This document shows positions 23,915 through 36,612 of a stretch of DNA of 64,000 nucleotides, one piece after another. The position numbers and the translations under genes were made by a program. Origin of the DNA: Allacma fusca (Eukaryota > Arthropoda > Collembola > Symphypleona > Sminthuridae); the NCBI GenBank assembly GCA_947179485.1, contig OX359245.1:2957001-3021000 (forward strand), given 5' to 3'. The number at the start of each line of letters is the position of its first letter. The stretch's first letter is position 1. The notes beneath the pieces were generated by a model that worked only from the letters and a program-made list of their open reading frames with translations, made no database searches and was not told where the DNA came from.

Positions 23915-24730
23915 GCCCATTGGGATTTCAAAATTTCAGTTGTTCCTGAGGACAGGAATAAAAATTTAATTTTCAAAATCAATTTTTTTTCATCCCAGAG
24001 GAGTAAGAGTCTACATAAAAGGTAAGTACAAAATTGTCAAATCATTTTTTACATAGATCTTTCAACTCTAGGGATACGTATATACATTAGGAAAATTTGT
24101 GAGTAAAATTTTGAAAGTTAGACCTACTAAAGTACTACGTACTATAAAAATGTCAGTCAGATAGGAAAGTTTTAAGGATTTAAAAATAAAAAAACATCTC
24201 ATATATTAGAGAAAATAAATAAAAACTTTTAAAGTGTCAATTGACTTGGACGCTGTGGTATGCAGAGTCAGATGGAAGAAAGTACAAGTGAGGGATGTGA
24301 GACGCCAGCCACAGGCTGCTCACTCCTGTACACACTTGGAAATTAAAAGTGAATTACAAACAACAATTTAAATTATTTTTTCATCAAGAGATGATCCGTC
24401 TATAAATCTTTTTATAACCAAACCAATCCGGTTTGGAGCATCTGAATCTATTAAACTTATTACTATTAGCCCATAAAGGTGAACACTGATGAACATCAAT
24501 GGTAAAACTTACTTTCAAGATTATTTACTTATAGTTTTTTATTCTTTTGCCTGTCTATGGGCTAGAGTAGGATGCATAGGTATACCCACTCATCCAAATT
24601 CGAAACTTTATGAAATTTTGAGTAAAATTTCACATATATGGGCATTATGCTTTGTGCATTTTCGTCGTTAAGGAGTATTTTGGAACGGGACCATCCCATA
24701 GAGGCGTCCCACAGGGACCATCAAAAGTTC
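23915..24730. other. Copy-specific segment of about 816 bp
   Basis: Units 1 and 3 have about 16 bases here, whereas unit 2 has about 816. The break falls inside one arm of the perfect palindrome seen at 4015-4043 and 47760-47788, so unit 2 lacks the full palindrome. Either a segment was inserted into the hairpin in unit 2, or the other units lost it by deletion at the palindrome. No coding content was recognised. Confidence 0.7.
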
Positions 24731-27700
24731 CCATAAGTACTACTTATGGAGGTGCTAAGCAACTATAGAGCTAAGGGCATGCGAATAACTTCCACGGAGG
24801 CGCATGTGCCTTGAGCTTCCTCTTAACAGAGGCTTCGTCCCCTAACGACGTCCCACTGGGAATTCATATATACCAAAAAGATATGGTCTAGTATATATGG
24901 AACACTTCGGAAGCTCTGCGTTACAGCTATGTACATACCTACTAGGGTGTACATGCGCACCAAAAATACTTATTAATGTGGAAACCACCCATCATTACGT
25001 CTTACAGGGACTACTTAACCACTATATGGGCACTGCCTGTGGCACGTAGACATAGCTAAGCCGTACATGGTTACACATACCCACTGGGGTGTACATGTTT
25101 ACCTAAGCTCTAGCTGTACAGGGGGTTCATCATGTCCCGACAACCTATGCTTCTAACTGCATAGTCAACGATAAGGTTAGATGGTATAAGCCACAATATC
25201 TAGACAAGGCTATAAGATACATGCTAGGCAGGGTCAACACCTGGCATATCCAAAGGCTACATATGAGAGCCAATGGATTGCTGGCATACCAACACTTATA
25301 GGTGCATACAGGGTTCTACCCAATGCTTACACCTGCACCTGAGACTATGTTTACGATACCACAGTAGAACTTAGGACATATGACCAATTACCTAAGGACT
25401 ACTAGCACATGACATATTGTCCATAGCACCCGGTATCTACAGGGTAGCCAAAATCCTCTTTAGTAAAAAGTTTGATAAATAATTATGTGCCGTTAGGAAA
25501 ATTATTATTTAAATATTTTTTTCAAAATTATTTCACCTAACAAATTAAGTAGGTAAACCATCTGCATACAGGGCAACTAGTATCCATAAGCCTAAGTATT
25601 TAATTTTTCCGGTGTGAACCTGCCTATGGGCGAACACATAATTTAGGAAGGAGAAGAAATATATAACAATAGCGAGGAAAATCTCTTCCACAACTCCAGA
25701 ATACAGGGTGCCGGGCACATCTTCTGCACAGGATTTGAAATATAGGATGACTTCTTCCATATGTTAGCAATTAGGTACAGGACCTTGGAGAGGTATCCCT
25801 GTTGCCAGCATTTGAAATACAGTGTCCTTCATAATGTTTCTTTCTCAACCTTCATGCAAATACAGACTAGACTGAGATCGCTCCCTTCAAATAGAGAACT
25901 GAGGTTCTTCTGAAGAACAGGGTGATTACTTCTCTTAATGGTTAGCTCTGGTAGTGTCCATATAGGCTAGCATTAATACAGGAAGTATGCATCTTCAGAA
26001 ACTAATTCCAAGAGAATAGAAGAGGAGGACTCTTTCCTTTTGTATAGATTAATTTCTGGACATAGGGCACCAGGGACTCTTCATGCTTAACTCTGACAAG
26101 GTTCATATAGGTTGACATGAAAATAGGTCAGTTCATCTTATATGAGGCTTTAAGGAAATAGAGTTGGAAGTGCTTCTCCGTAAATAGGCTCATATAAAAT
26201 AGGAGACTCTAGTTCTTTGCAACAAAACTTTAAATCTTTTAGTATGTTCCTCTAGCATACTTTACTAATTCTTTAAATCTGTTTCGGTAACCTGTCTATG
26301 GGAACCCATAGGTACCTATGACTGGACAATTATGGGAGCGTATAAGTAGACGCAGGACTCCTATGAGGTATACCAAATCAGATTGATTCAGTTATAGGAA
26401 TTGGAATATCCGGTTTTCGAGCGTTCAGGGAAGGAGTACTTCCTCAGGAATGCTTGCAGCAAGGTCAAATTAGATACCAGATATGGTGCAGCGGGAGCGT
26501 GAGTGTAGAGAAGGACGGGGTAATCCCTTCTTACACAGGCATAGCATATTGCTGTTACGGCTGAGTATCACCCAATTGGATTCCACTGAGCGTAGCGCTT
26601 GTACTATGGGATAGTCAGAAGCAGCTGTGCCAGTAGGCAAAATGACGTAGCATAAATATATCGGTGAAGGTTATTTGCCCCCGTATTATAGATTATAGGA
26701 TTCCTACGTATAGAGTAATGATATAGGGTAAGACTTCACAACGGTTATAAGTTCATACTAGTAGTATGTATGAATGAGGGGCTATAATTATACAGGGTGT
26801 TACCCAGAAACTGAATAAATTACTTAGTCCCAAGGGGAACCCGAACCCCGAAGGCTAGCAAATCCTATAGCTTGACGTAAGGCATATAGGCCTGGAATTT
26901 TAAATAACATTTTAATTTCAGGATAGATATAAGGGAATGGAACTCAACTGTCTATGGTTAAGGGAAATTTCAAAAATTTCATTTTTCAACTTCAAAAAAA
27001 TTTAGGAGGCATCCTAAATGGATTCAAAATTCATTTCCGGAATGGGATTCCGAGGTGCACTTACTTGCCTACGGACTTGAAGGTCAAGTGCCAGAGCAGG
27101 TAGTGTTACTCATTGGCGTTTAGGTTAGAATCATGGAGCTTTTTTCAATTAGGACCTGATTATAGGAATTTTACATTGCTGATACTACCAGTAATGTTAA
27201 TAATTGGCGTGTAATACACTGAACTTCTACCTCATGTAAACAGAGAAGGTTGTCTCTACTTACGGGTATATAGAGCATGGGTTGCTTCTACTTGTGAAGT
27301 ATAAAGGACATGGACTTCTTCTACACAGGGTATACAGAGTTTTGAAGGACTTCTGTTCAGGAATATACAGCACTTCTAGTCAAGCTTCTACTGCTTAAAT
27401 GCGAGTGGACTTGAGCAGTATATAGAGCCATTATAGGTGTCTATTCATGAACATACAGAGACCACCTAACAAAGCTTATATTTCAGGAACGGATTATAAG
27501 CTGGCAAAAATAGTGACCTTCAAGGAAGGTATGTATGCATTAACAGGTAGTCTAATTAAAAGGGACAATTGGCGTGAGCTTTTAAAAATTCATGTTAATG
27601 TATGCATATAGGATGCTAAGTAGATAGGTCTCTTGGTAAAGCAGAGTATTTGAGCCAAGGGAAGTAGCCATTAAGTCTTCATAGGTTAGCATATTATTCT

Positions 27701-27906
27701 AAAAGAATTCATATTGCAGGGAACAGGGTTAGTGTGGATTGTGGACTCTAACTCACTAACTTGTAGTATGGAGTCTTGAATGACAACTACGGTTAGTTAT
27801 AGAGCTTTAGTTATTAATTAACGGAAAGGTTATCCATGTATAGTGATTATAGATCCTACTCTCAGAACGAGTGTAACTCTGGGGAAGTACAGGCTGTACC
27901 ATTATA

Positions 27907-28693
27907 CAGTCGACTCTCTTTATAACGACATCAATAAATCTCCCAAGAAGTTACGTTATAAGGGAACGACGTTATAGAGGCACATAAAATAAATAAGGGT
28001 TTAATTGCAAATTTTTCGTTTTAGTTAAATTGGACTCGTGTCTCGTTTGACTTACGTACTATATGTCTGTGCAGAATAAGAATACAAATAGTTAATATTA
28101 ATAATTAAATAATAATATTTTGCGATATTTCCCATGCCACAAACACCGTCGACAGAAAAGTTTAGGATTGAATAAAGTATTTTCTGAGTCTGATTAAGAC
28201 ACTTCTCAGATCATTTACAGAAGTTTTCAAACTGTGAAAAATGTAATTTAGTTAAAACTATGAGTATATACCAGTTCTTCACTTGATGCGAAAATAAATC
28301 TAAACGCTTGAAAATGTCGATTTTCCTGGATATGGGACTTAATCAAGGTCGTTAACCACGCTTGCACATATATTTACAATGATACGTTGCTTCCAGTATT
28401 TTATAAAGTCGCTGCATAATAAGCCGCTGCAATTATAGTGAAACTGAAGAGTAAAAAAACTTTAGAATGGCAGCACCGGTATTTTATTTAGCTTGGTTTG
28501 ACCCTTTGTAATGTCAACATGACGTTATATCACACTAAGGCTACAAAAAAGTGACTTTATAAAGGAACTGACGTTATAACGAGTGACGCTATAAAGGTAC
28601 AAATGATCATATAATCCAGCTTGGGAGGAACCTAGGATGACTTTATAGGGAGAGTGACTCTATAGGGAGAGAGGTTATAAGGAGAGTCGACTG
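27907..28693. mobile_element. pogo/Tigger-like MITE
   Basis: Terminal inverted repeats CAGTCGACTCTC...TTATAAC and GTTATAAGGAGAGTCGACTG bound 787 bases, flanked by TA on both sides (27905-27906 and 28694-28695). CAGTCGA-type ends with TTATAACG subterminal repeats and a TA duplication are typical of pogo-like members of the Tc1/mariner superfamily. There is no transposase. Only unit 2 covers this site in the window, so its age relative to the amplification is unknown. Confidence 0.88.
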
Positions 28694-29497
28694 TACAAGG
28701 ATTCACGCAGAATTAGGTGACGAAGTCACAAGAAGGATGTTTCCCTTTTGGACGTAGAGGCTCATCTCTGGGGCAATAATAACCGGATGTGGGTCTATAC
28801 CTCTAAGAGGTACATAATATCAGCAATGCTAGTAGGATAGTCGCGTATTTGAAGTGAATCCCAATGAGAAGGAGAACTTCTCAAAGGCACAGGTCACAAG
28901 AGATCCGGGTACCTTACTGGATAGAGACTTCGACACAGATGGACTTCTCTTATGAGATACCATTACATACAATCAACATTTAGCTACAAACTTACACGGG
29001 CAATTATTTTAAACTTATGCTTATGCATTGCTAAATGTATACAATAACATCCAAGTTCGTTATATGTCTTCAAATTTATTTTTAGAAAACCAAATTGTTT
29101 TTGGTTAATTTGAAAGTCAACACAGTTGTAATTGACAAGTGCTAAGGGTACACCACACTCTTAAAACCTCTGGGACAGACGTACTCATGTGATTCATTGA
29201 ATCCCAGGAGCCGGTGAATATAGAGGGAAAGTCATTGTGACCCATACCCTACCTCCGGTAACTCAACTTTAAAATCAACTACTCCTGGTTGAGTACCCAA
29301 CGCATGTCTGTTTACAGTAAGGAGTGAAGAGGCAGACGTCGAATAGCCACTGGATGTTACTCAATTGTGTTGATATTAGGATTAATCAACGACTAACCGG
29401 TGCTCAGTTTAAAAATTGTTCTTTTCTTAGCAACATCTCCTAGGAACTCGTGTGAGAATTGTATCTGCTTATAAGCTTATAGCTCATACATACTATC

Positions 29498-32400
29498 ATG
29501 CCAAAAAAGGAACCACCACCACCACCTGAGCCTAGGCATCTTTGCTCTAGTGGTCCACCACCTGCTAACTTAGATGTAAGGGAGATAGAAAGGATTATTA
29601 GACTTCGGTTGCGTGAGCAATCAGGGTCATCATCCAGCTTCTCAATTATTCCGAGCAATCCATCCACTGAAGAATCTTCGCCAGAGGAAGGAGTTAGCCC
29701 GGTAAATGATCCGAGCATAACTAACCAAGGACAACAGGAAGTCGAGGAGACGCCACCTTCAATGACGGAAGGGGAGGCTGAAGGCGGAAGTTCTTTTCAT
29801 ACGGTTGACACTGGCCAGATTCCTAGTGACCTTGACTCTACTGCATACGAAAGTGCAGCCTGGGTTGGAGATGATATAGCAATTGAGAATGTTGCATGGG
29901 ATATTGTGGTCTTTGGACCAGAAGTAGACCCCGATGTTATAAGCCTAGTGCAAGAGACTATCACTCCTGCAAAAGAAATTATTGACCAGCAGGAAAATGC
30001 AAAAACTATTGTCAATGAATCTACCACAGAATCTGAAAGTCACCACGAGAATGTGACAAGTCATGGTCACATTGGAAGTGACATAAACAAACCTGGAACG
30101 AGCACGGAATTGCAAAAGGAGGTTAAGGAAAACACTGTAAATAAGAAACATGTGTACCTCACGGGAGATGAGTCTATGGCAGTACTACCATCTCGGCCTG
30201 CTCATACTTCTTAAGCATCATCCTCTGCTAGGACGGACGAGAGTCTAAATGATATGTCACGAATATCACTCTCCATAACTCGGAATAACTTTCCGAGTCC
30301 AGAGACTCCAGCTACGGATGTGGAATATAGAATTCCAAGGACACCTTTGTCCTACTTAAATCTTCCAAATGGAAAGCCTATTCATTCAAGTATACATATA
30401 TTGATCTCATTTGAGAAGAAGGAAACATTTTTACCCTACGAAATTTAAGAGCAACAGCACAGATACGTTAATATATTAGCTGGCACATATTCGTTTTTAA
30501 AATTTTGGACCGAATAAATATAAGACATCAAGGCACAGGATATTCCGAGTCAATTATTATGGGAAATCGCTACCAACCTAACAGCTCAACTACAAGAGCA
30601 TCCCATACAAATTTATACTCTCACAACTCTGTTAGAAAGACGTGTACTTACCGTACAACGTACTACGGAGGAGTTAGGCAGGCAGTCATACATTAGAGAT
30701 CATGAACCATTTCTCGATAACATCTTAAGAATTCCTGAAGCCGTAGCTACCAATGCACGTAGGAGGGATACTAACCCTATACCTCCAAGAGAACAAATTG
30801 CTGTACATGTAATACGTAACAACAATTATGTACTTGTACGACCTGTCGGTTCTATGTCGAGAGGGAGAAGACTCTTTGCGGAAGAGCAAGAAAGCTATGA
30901 GCAACCTGTTGCGAGAAGTAATATAGTGCATATAGGCACAAGTCCTATAACTTCTACAGGCATAGAAATGGGAACAATTACCACTCGAAGACAAGTGTTT
31001 CAAGGTTCACCAACAACCGCACGAGCTCAAAACTTGTCAAGAAATTCCCGAATACAGGACTTTCAAGCTTCTCCGGTTACGCAGGGGGAAGTTCGTCAAG
31101 TACATGATATAGGGACATCTCCTCATATAAGCGCTGAGCAGTACAGATATAGAGATACACATACTTCACCAATGGGAAATGCATGTAGACCACATGCTAT
31201 GCGTAATGCTCAGACTGCTACTCACAGCAGGGAAAATGTTTCAACTTCTCCACTCAACAGACCTCAAACCTTTTCACACTTTGGGACTTCACCCATTACA
31301 AGAGATCGAGTTAATATAGGTTCATCCTCTATACATAATACCTATACCATAGGCACATCTCCTATTGTACCTACTACTCGGACAGTAGGTAGTCAACCAG
31401 TTTAATATTATGAAGATGTGGCCGAAACTATGGCAAATATTGTTAACAGTGCTAGACCTGCACGTAGAACCTTAAGCACTCAGGTAAAACCTCCAAGGAA
31501 TGGAATGAGGACTGGAAATGATGGAATAAATGTAAACCTATTTCCACAAATACCCAGTAACCAGGGAAATACAACTCCCGTAGCTTCCACTTCAAGAACC
31601 ATAACAGGTGGACCTAGGGAAATATCAACTCCAGTTACTTATCCTATAGGAATAGGTATTCCTTGTGCAACTGATTTCCTACCTATATCACCCAGTTTAA
31701 TTATTTGGGGATATCCATCTCCAGGAGGGAGAATTTACGGGCAAAGACCTGTTCATCATCCAGAAGGAGAAGTCATACGAAATAGTGAGGACCAATTCGG
31801 ACAAGAACACGATTTTGGAAATAGGATAGGTAGAGGTTACCATCCTACTACTCATATACAAACCATTCGTTCCCCTAGAGCAGGTAGACACTGGAATGGG
31901 ATGCTTTTATGGAGATAGAGATAGAAAGTCATCAGGCTTATGAATCCACTTGTCCCATACCTACTATACAATCACCTAATTATGGTAGACACTATCAAAA
32001 TTTTGGGAACCATGAAATCATGGTATACCAAATGCCAAATGGCACTATTCACCCTGGGTTTTCTAGTCCAAATTGGCAAACTAGGATTCCAGGCGGTAGG
32101 CTTGTCCAAGTTATGGCAAGGGAGGTATTACGAAGAATAGCTCGAGATGATAGGACTCCATTACCTTTAGTGAATATTAACAATGTAGTTCACGTAATGC
32201 CAGCTAGACCAAGATATTCCGTACTATATAATACTTAACTGACAGGCATAATAGATGTACCCGGATGAGAACACAATCCTTTGGTAAGAATCCACGAGTG
32301 AGCAGAACGAATAAAACGAAGACCATTCCAATATGACGAACAAGGTCAAGTCACGGGTACCTTACCCATTATTTGGAATGAGGCTATTCCTCTGCGAGTA

Positions 32401-32958
32401 CGGGAAAGATACAATCATATGCCAATGACACCTGTCTCTGAAATTTTTATTCAACCCAACACTCCACCAATTAGGGAAAGTAGGTAAGAAACTTGCCCAT
32501 TAAGACCCACCCAAATTGCTGGTACTGTTGAAAATGCCCATTCACCTAATTTTCATACCCAGAAAACTCAACCTATTCCTACTCCACGACGTAACTTATC
32601 AAACCAATTTCCGCCAACACCCACATTCCGTGTGTTAAGAAGCCAGACAACTCCCTCTAACCAAGAACCCGTGGCCGGACCATCAAGGCAACCTGAAAGA
32701 ATACCTATGTGGTATGATGCGGAGGGACGCTCATATCCCACTCGTCCTACTGATGAAAGGCTATATGAAAGAATGACGGTAACTACGGAACAACGGGAAG
32801 AATTACGCATCGCGACTGAAAAAATAGCTAATCAAGCTATACTCGCAGAACAAGAACAAGAACATCAGCAAGTGAGGCAAAATAGGCGACGTCAAAGGAT
32901 GCAGGAATTAAGGATGAGCTCTAATATATTAGGAGGCGTAGGGATGGAAAATTTATAA
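29498..32958 (+). pseudogene. Long decayed frame for a Pro/Ser/Thr/Arg-rich protein
   Basis: One frame stays protein-like from ATG 29498 to about 31910 and, after one frameshift, from about 31909 to 32958. It is broken by stops at 30212, 30446, 30515, 30521, 31403, 32236, 32266, 32299 and 32485. The start has a PPPPP run. The middle (about 30940-31400) carries six irregularly spaced TSP motifs, mostly as IGTSPI. The end is Gln/Arg-rich and charged (EQEQEHQQVRQNRRRQRMQ). Low complexity and lack of a fold suggest a disordered structural, gag-like or nuclear protein of about 1150 residues. I do not recognise it. It follows the hairpin-rich tract and precedes the BEL/Pao fragment. Confidence 0.6.
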
Positions 32959-33842
32959 TCTTTGTTCATCCATTGATTGCGCAGTCTTCAAATTTATAAT
33001 GGTAGCACTGAACGTTTCCTTGCGGTGATTACGGAGAATGAGAAAAAAATCCAGCTCCAGTGCTCAAAATGTCAGAATTTACACCAAACCGATTCAGCGA
33101 GTAATTGAACCCGATCCGGTAAGCAGCACCAAATTGAAACAAAAATCGCCCCGGAGACAGGAGAAAGATGAATGTGACTTTAATTTGATTCGGGGTGATT
33201 TTTTGCAGAAATTATGCTGAGTGCAGACAAAGCTCGGGAAACTAGAAACGTGCTTTCAGAACAAAATTGACAATGAGGCTAAAGGTAATACAAACATATT
33301 ATATTGGACGTATCTACTTCTATATAATTATGTACGTTCTAGATGTATGCCAATTAGATATTAAAAAGTCATTGTAACAACACTTTTATTTGTGTAGAAG
33401 TGTCAATTGAGACAGTCCAGCGCATTGCGGCCTGCACGGGTGCCCCAAGTGGTTTCATTTCAGTTTATTTAAAGTCATTACTGATGGTTCATCTGGATAA
33501 CGATGAACATCGAGTTTTATTATTTGTAGTTCAGCTTGTAACAACACTAGCAGCTACAGAAATACGATAAACACTCATCATGAAACGCAACTTGCAACAC
33601 AAGCGAACATTAAGCCCGCCCTGAACCCGCACAGGCGGATTGAGCTGAGGCATAACACAATTTTGTGCACGCGGGCCACGCATTTACTTTACTGTCCTGA
33701 GACGGTGTTAACGCAAAGTTTCACCTATTTGAGGGCAAAGATTTCACTTTCAAAAATTTGACGACAGATTCTCCATTTGCGTTTGCTGTAAATTACAGTA
33801 TGAATTACCATCGATGAGTACTTCAGTGACCCAGTAAATAAT
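32959..33842. other. Spacer between decayed frame and BEL/Pao fragment
   Basis: A 60-codon plus-strand frame at 33038-33220 is rich in Lys, Ser and Gln but not recognised. The rest is noncoding as far as I can see. Similarity to unit 1 begins only at 33863. Confidence 0.35.
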
Positions 33843-34133
33843 CTAATCGAATTTAGTTTTTTGTGAAACTGGTTGATTAAAGCGACCTTTATTGTGCACA
33901 GCTTCGACAATTCTCAGAAACACTTCCACTCCGAGGAGTAGATCAACAATTTTTGGGAGAGCATAATCAGCGTCAGCCAACTCGATAACCTGAATGTGCG
34001 TGTAATTGCTCTTGTCGATTCTATGAGGCGTAGTAGGAGTAGACAAAAAATTTTCCCCACAATTTGTGGGGTTCATTGCAGGGTTCATTATTGTCGCATT
34101 TGATGGTATCTCCTGTTTAGTCACGTAATCCAC
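33843..34133 (-). pseudogene. BEL/Pao-like polyprotein fragment (unit 2)
   Basis: This is a longer version of the fragment at 6839-7107. The minus-strand frame runs through HRIDKSNYTHIQVIELADAD, VDLLLGVEVFLRIV and a final QPVSQKTKF. In BEL/Pao polyproteins the corresponding stretch is the A17 protease-linked region ending near a T.fGW motif, and the fragment stops just before it. Flanks give no LTR. The junction at 33863 is where unit 1 rejoins the repeat. Confidence 0.5.
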
Positions 34134-34913
34134 AGTATCAACTTATTCAGATTGAAGCCCGTTTATTGTAATGCTTTCTTTAAATTTTAAGTACTTGATT
34201 GTCGGCATTGTGTGATACATACATATATAAGGATGGACATGTTTGTGCAGAGCATTAACAACTGTCACATCGCTACACATTGACAGTTATTTATCTATTG
34301 TGTCAGATCTGCTTAGCAGGAAATATGGTTACAACGCAGTTCATTTGAAGAGTGAAGCAATGATTCCGATATAATATTGGAAATATCCACGATAAGAAAA
34401 GTTGACACAATAATGTGCATCCTTTTTAATTTGGAATTTTGAATAATTTAAATTACTTGATGACTACGGTGTTTGTGCAAAGTAGTTTTATGATTGCAAA
34501 ACAACTGACTAAACGAACGCATCTACCAAACCTAACTGGTATGATATATTATTGCCAATTAATTGTTTTCATGCCCTGGTCGTCTATTTGTAATGTCAAC
34601 AAAAACAGCATACATGCTCACATGGATTTTCATGTGCAAATTGTCACTATGACAATGTTAGGAATGCCTTTAACAAGTTTGACGATCGAATCGCTATTAA
34701 GGTTATATTATTTTGCATTGTATTTTAAAGAGTTGGCTTCCATTCAAATTCCACTTCGTAGCCTTACAATAAAGAGTAAACAATGCATGTTTGCTTTGTT
34801 TAAACAATTTATGATCATTACTAGTGATGCGAGCTTTTTTAATTGAAGAATACTTGGACAGTCTTTTCATTCAATTGGAGCACAACGGTACTTCTTACTA
34901 AAACTGTTACAAA

Positions 34914-35257
34914 ATGACGAACGGGTAAGTGTCATCTGAAATACGTTTGAATACTTATACAATTTAATCGATTTTTCTGAATGTATATTTTATTTCAGAA
35001 GGCTTATAGTCGCATTGACTTTAATTGTTTTGGCTGTTTTTCTTCTGAATCTTGTCCTGGCTTCACCACTTGTCGTAAGCATTAACTAACATTTAATATA
35101 TATTGTGTCATATTTGCCTAATAGAAACGACTGAACATTTAATTTTCAGTGTCCACCGGGTCCATGCAGACCTAGGATGCATGCATGTGACTGTCATGCG
35201 CAGTGCTGTTCCAACTTCTGCATAAAACCAATTGGAAGTATTTGGCTGTGTGACTAA
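34914..35257 (+). CDS. Secreted 8-cysteine peptide, 3 exons (unit 2)
   Basis: Exons are 34914-34924, 34999-35074 and 35150-35257. All coding bases agree with the unit 1 copy; I saw two differences in intron 1 and none in intron 2. The product is the same 64-residue preproprotein with a hydrophobic signal and the spacing C-x4-C-x6-C-x-C-x3-CC-x3-C-x9-C. Splice sites are intact (GTAAG donors, TTTCAG acceptors). An AATAAA follows about 160 bases after the stop. With such high flanking identity the perfect exon match does not prove selection, but both copies look expressible. Confidence 0.75.
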
Positions 35258-36059
35258 TAATGAGTTTCACCTACACACGTTGAATTTATATACTAACGCC
35301 ACCTATTCTTATTTTGATTTTCTTGTAAAGGCTTTAGCTACTTGCAGCATCTGTAAAGAGAACAACTCTTAAACCAATTGCTGGCATATCGAATGTAGTT
35401 AGTAGAAACATAATCAATAAAAATAAACAACTGAAACATTTGCACGCTAAATGCATATAAAGATACACTAGTTGATACGTAGTTGTCTGGGCAATACATG
35501 ATTTTATTGTCACGCCTGGACACAACTGGGTAGGAATCATGTGTTCAGGGTGACATGACTCTATTCAGCTTGTATTTGCATAGTTTCCCGTAACAATCAC
35601 ACACTGGCGTAGTTTTCAATTATTGGCATGACTTTTGGAACTTTTATGACTACAAATATTTACCACTGCTCACAAGAAGTAGCATTTTAGTGAGTGATTG
35701 TAGTTAAGTCGGATTTGCTATTATAATGACAGCGCAAAGTTTAAAATTATACGTTTAATATTTGATATATATATCGAAAATTTTAATGTAACTATTTAAA
35801 AAGGAAATACTTGCTTCGGACTACATATCAGTGATAGGTGACCGAAAATTTGGGTTTACGTTAAGTACTCCAAAGTTAATGACAGTCTACATTCGGTTTT
35901 CGTTTTCGTTATTGGTTTTTTAGGAATTCGGTTATGGTTATAAACGGTTAGCAGTTGGATTCAATAGCGTCAATCGGTTAATAACGGTTAGTAGTAACAA
36001 CAGTGAATACGGTTGATGAAAAGTATTTTTCTGGATTTAAAGGAATATTAAACTTCTAA
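35258..36059. other. Spacer with CGGTTA repeats (unit 2)
   Basis: Counterpart of 8232-9031: 3' untranslated-like sequence of the peptide gene, then AT-rich spacer with CGGTTA motifs near 35890-36020. No gene was seen. Confidence 0.4.
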
Positions 36060-36592
36060 CAAGTAACCTTCGCTCCATGCCCACTCGGGATCGGAATGCA
36101 ATTTTGTAGGAGCTTAGATACCGTGCCGAAGGTCCCAGCAAGACCAAACGTTTGTCCCTTCTCGCCCTGGTTGCGCGGGAAATCGCACAGAAGTTTTAAA
36201 ATCTAATTCGTGAGCAAAGAAACCAGAAATAGTTGCGACCAACATTGACCAATATGAGGCCAAAATCCTAATTGTGACTCTTATTCACCAATCTATGGTC
36301 AAGAAGGTAGCTAGAACCACGTATGATGAATGCATGTCATCAATGTGCCATTCTTTTAAAAGATCATCGACTTTCGAAATTGAAAATTTTCTTATGGGAT
36401 TTAACATTGTAAAATTCATGTTCGACAGGCCCCTTGCCAATGAATTAGATTTTAAAACTTCTGCGCGGTTTCCCGTGCAAACCAGGGCGAGATGGCACAA
36501 AATTTTGGTCTCGCTGGGACCTTAGGCCATGCACCTAAGCTACCAAAAAAATTCATTCCAATCCCGAGTGGTCATTAGGCGAAGGTTACTTG
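36060..36592. mobile_element. Fold-back MITE with long terminal inverted repeats (unit 2)
   Basis: Same element and same TAA flanks (36057-36059 and 36593-36595) as at 9032-9563. The arms are more alike at the outer ends than inside. No coding content. Confidence 0.75.
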
Positions 36593-36612
36593 TAAGCATG
36601 CATAATGGTTAT

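Larger units (their letters stand above)
22980..29470. repeat. Inverted-repeat-rich tract, longest copy (unit 2)
   Basis: This continues the tract seen at 3070-5112 and extends it by about 3.6 kb. Further examples are 25904-25918 (GTTCTTC, T, GAAGAAC), AGTATG...CATACT near 26252-26272, CTATGGGAACCCATAG near 26297-26313 and CATACTAGTAGTATG near 26756-26770. TACAGGG, ATAGG and CAGGG strings recur throughout. No long frame is open on either strand. A pogo-like MITE (27907-28693) is inserted in it. The tract ends shortly before the start of the large decayed frame at 29498 and could be its leader. Confidence 0.65.

Noticed and set aside
29498-32958. A reassigned genetic code (stop codons read as Gln or Arg) to explain the many in-frame stops
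   Set aside because: TAA and TGA both occur in the frame, a frameshift is also present, and the neighbouring transporter and polymerase genes use stops normally. Ordinary decay is simpler.
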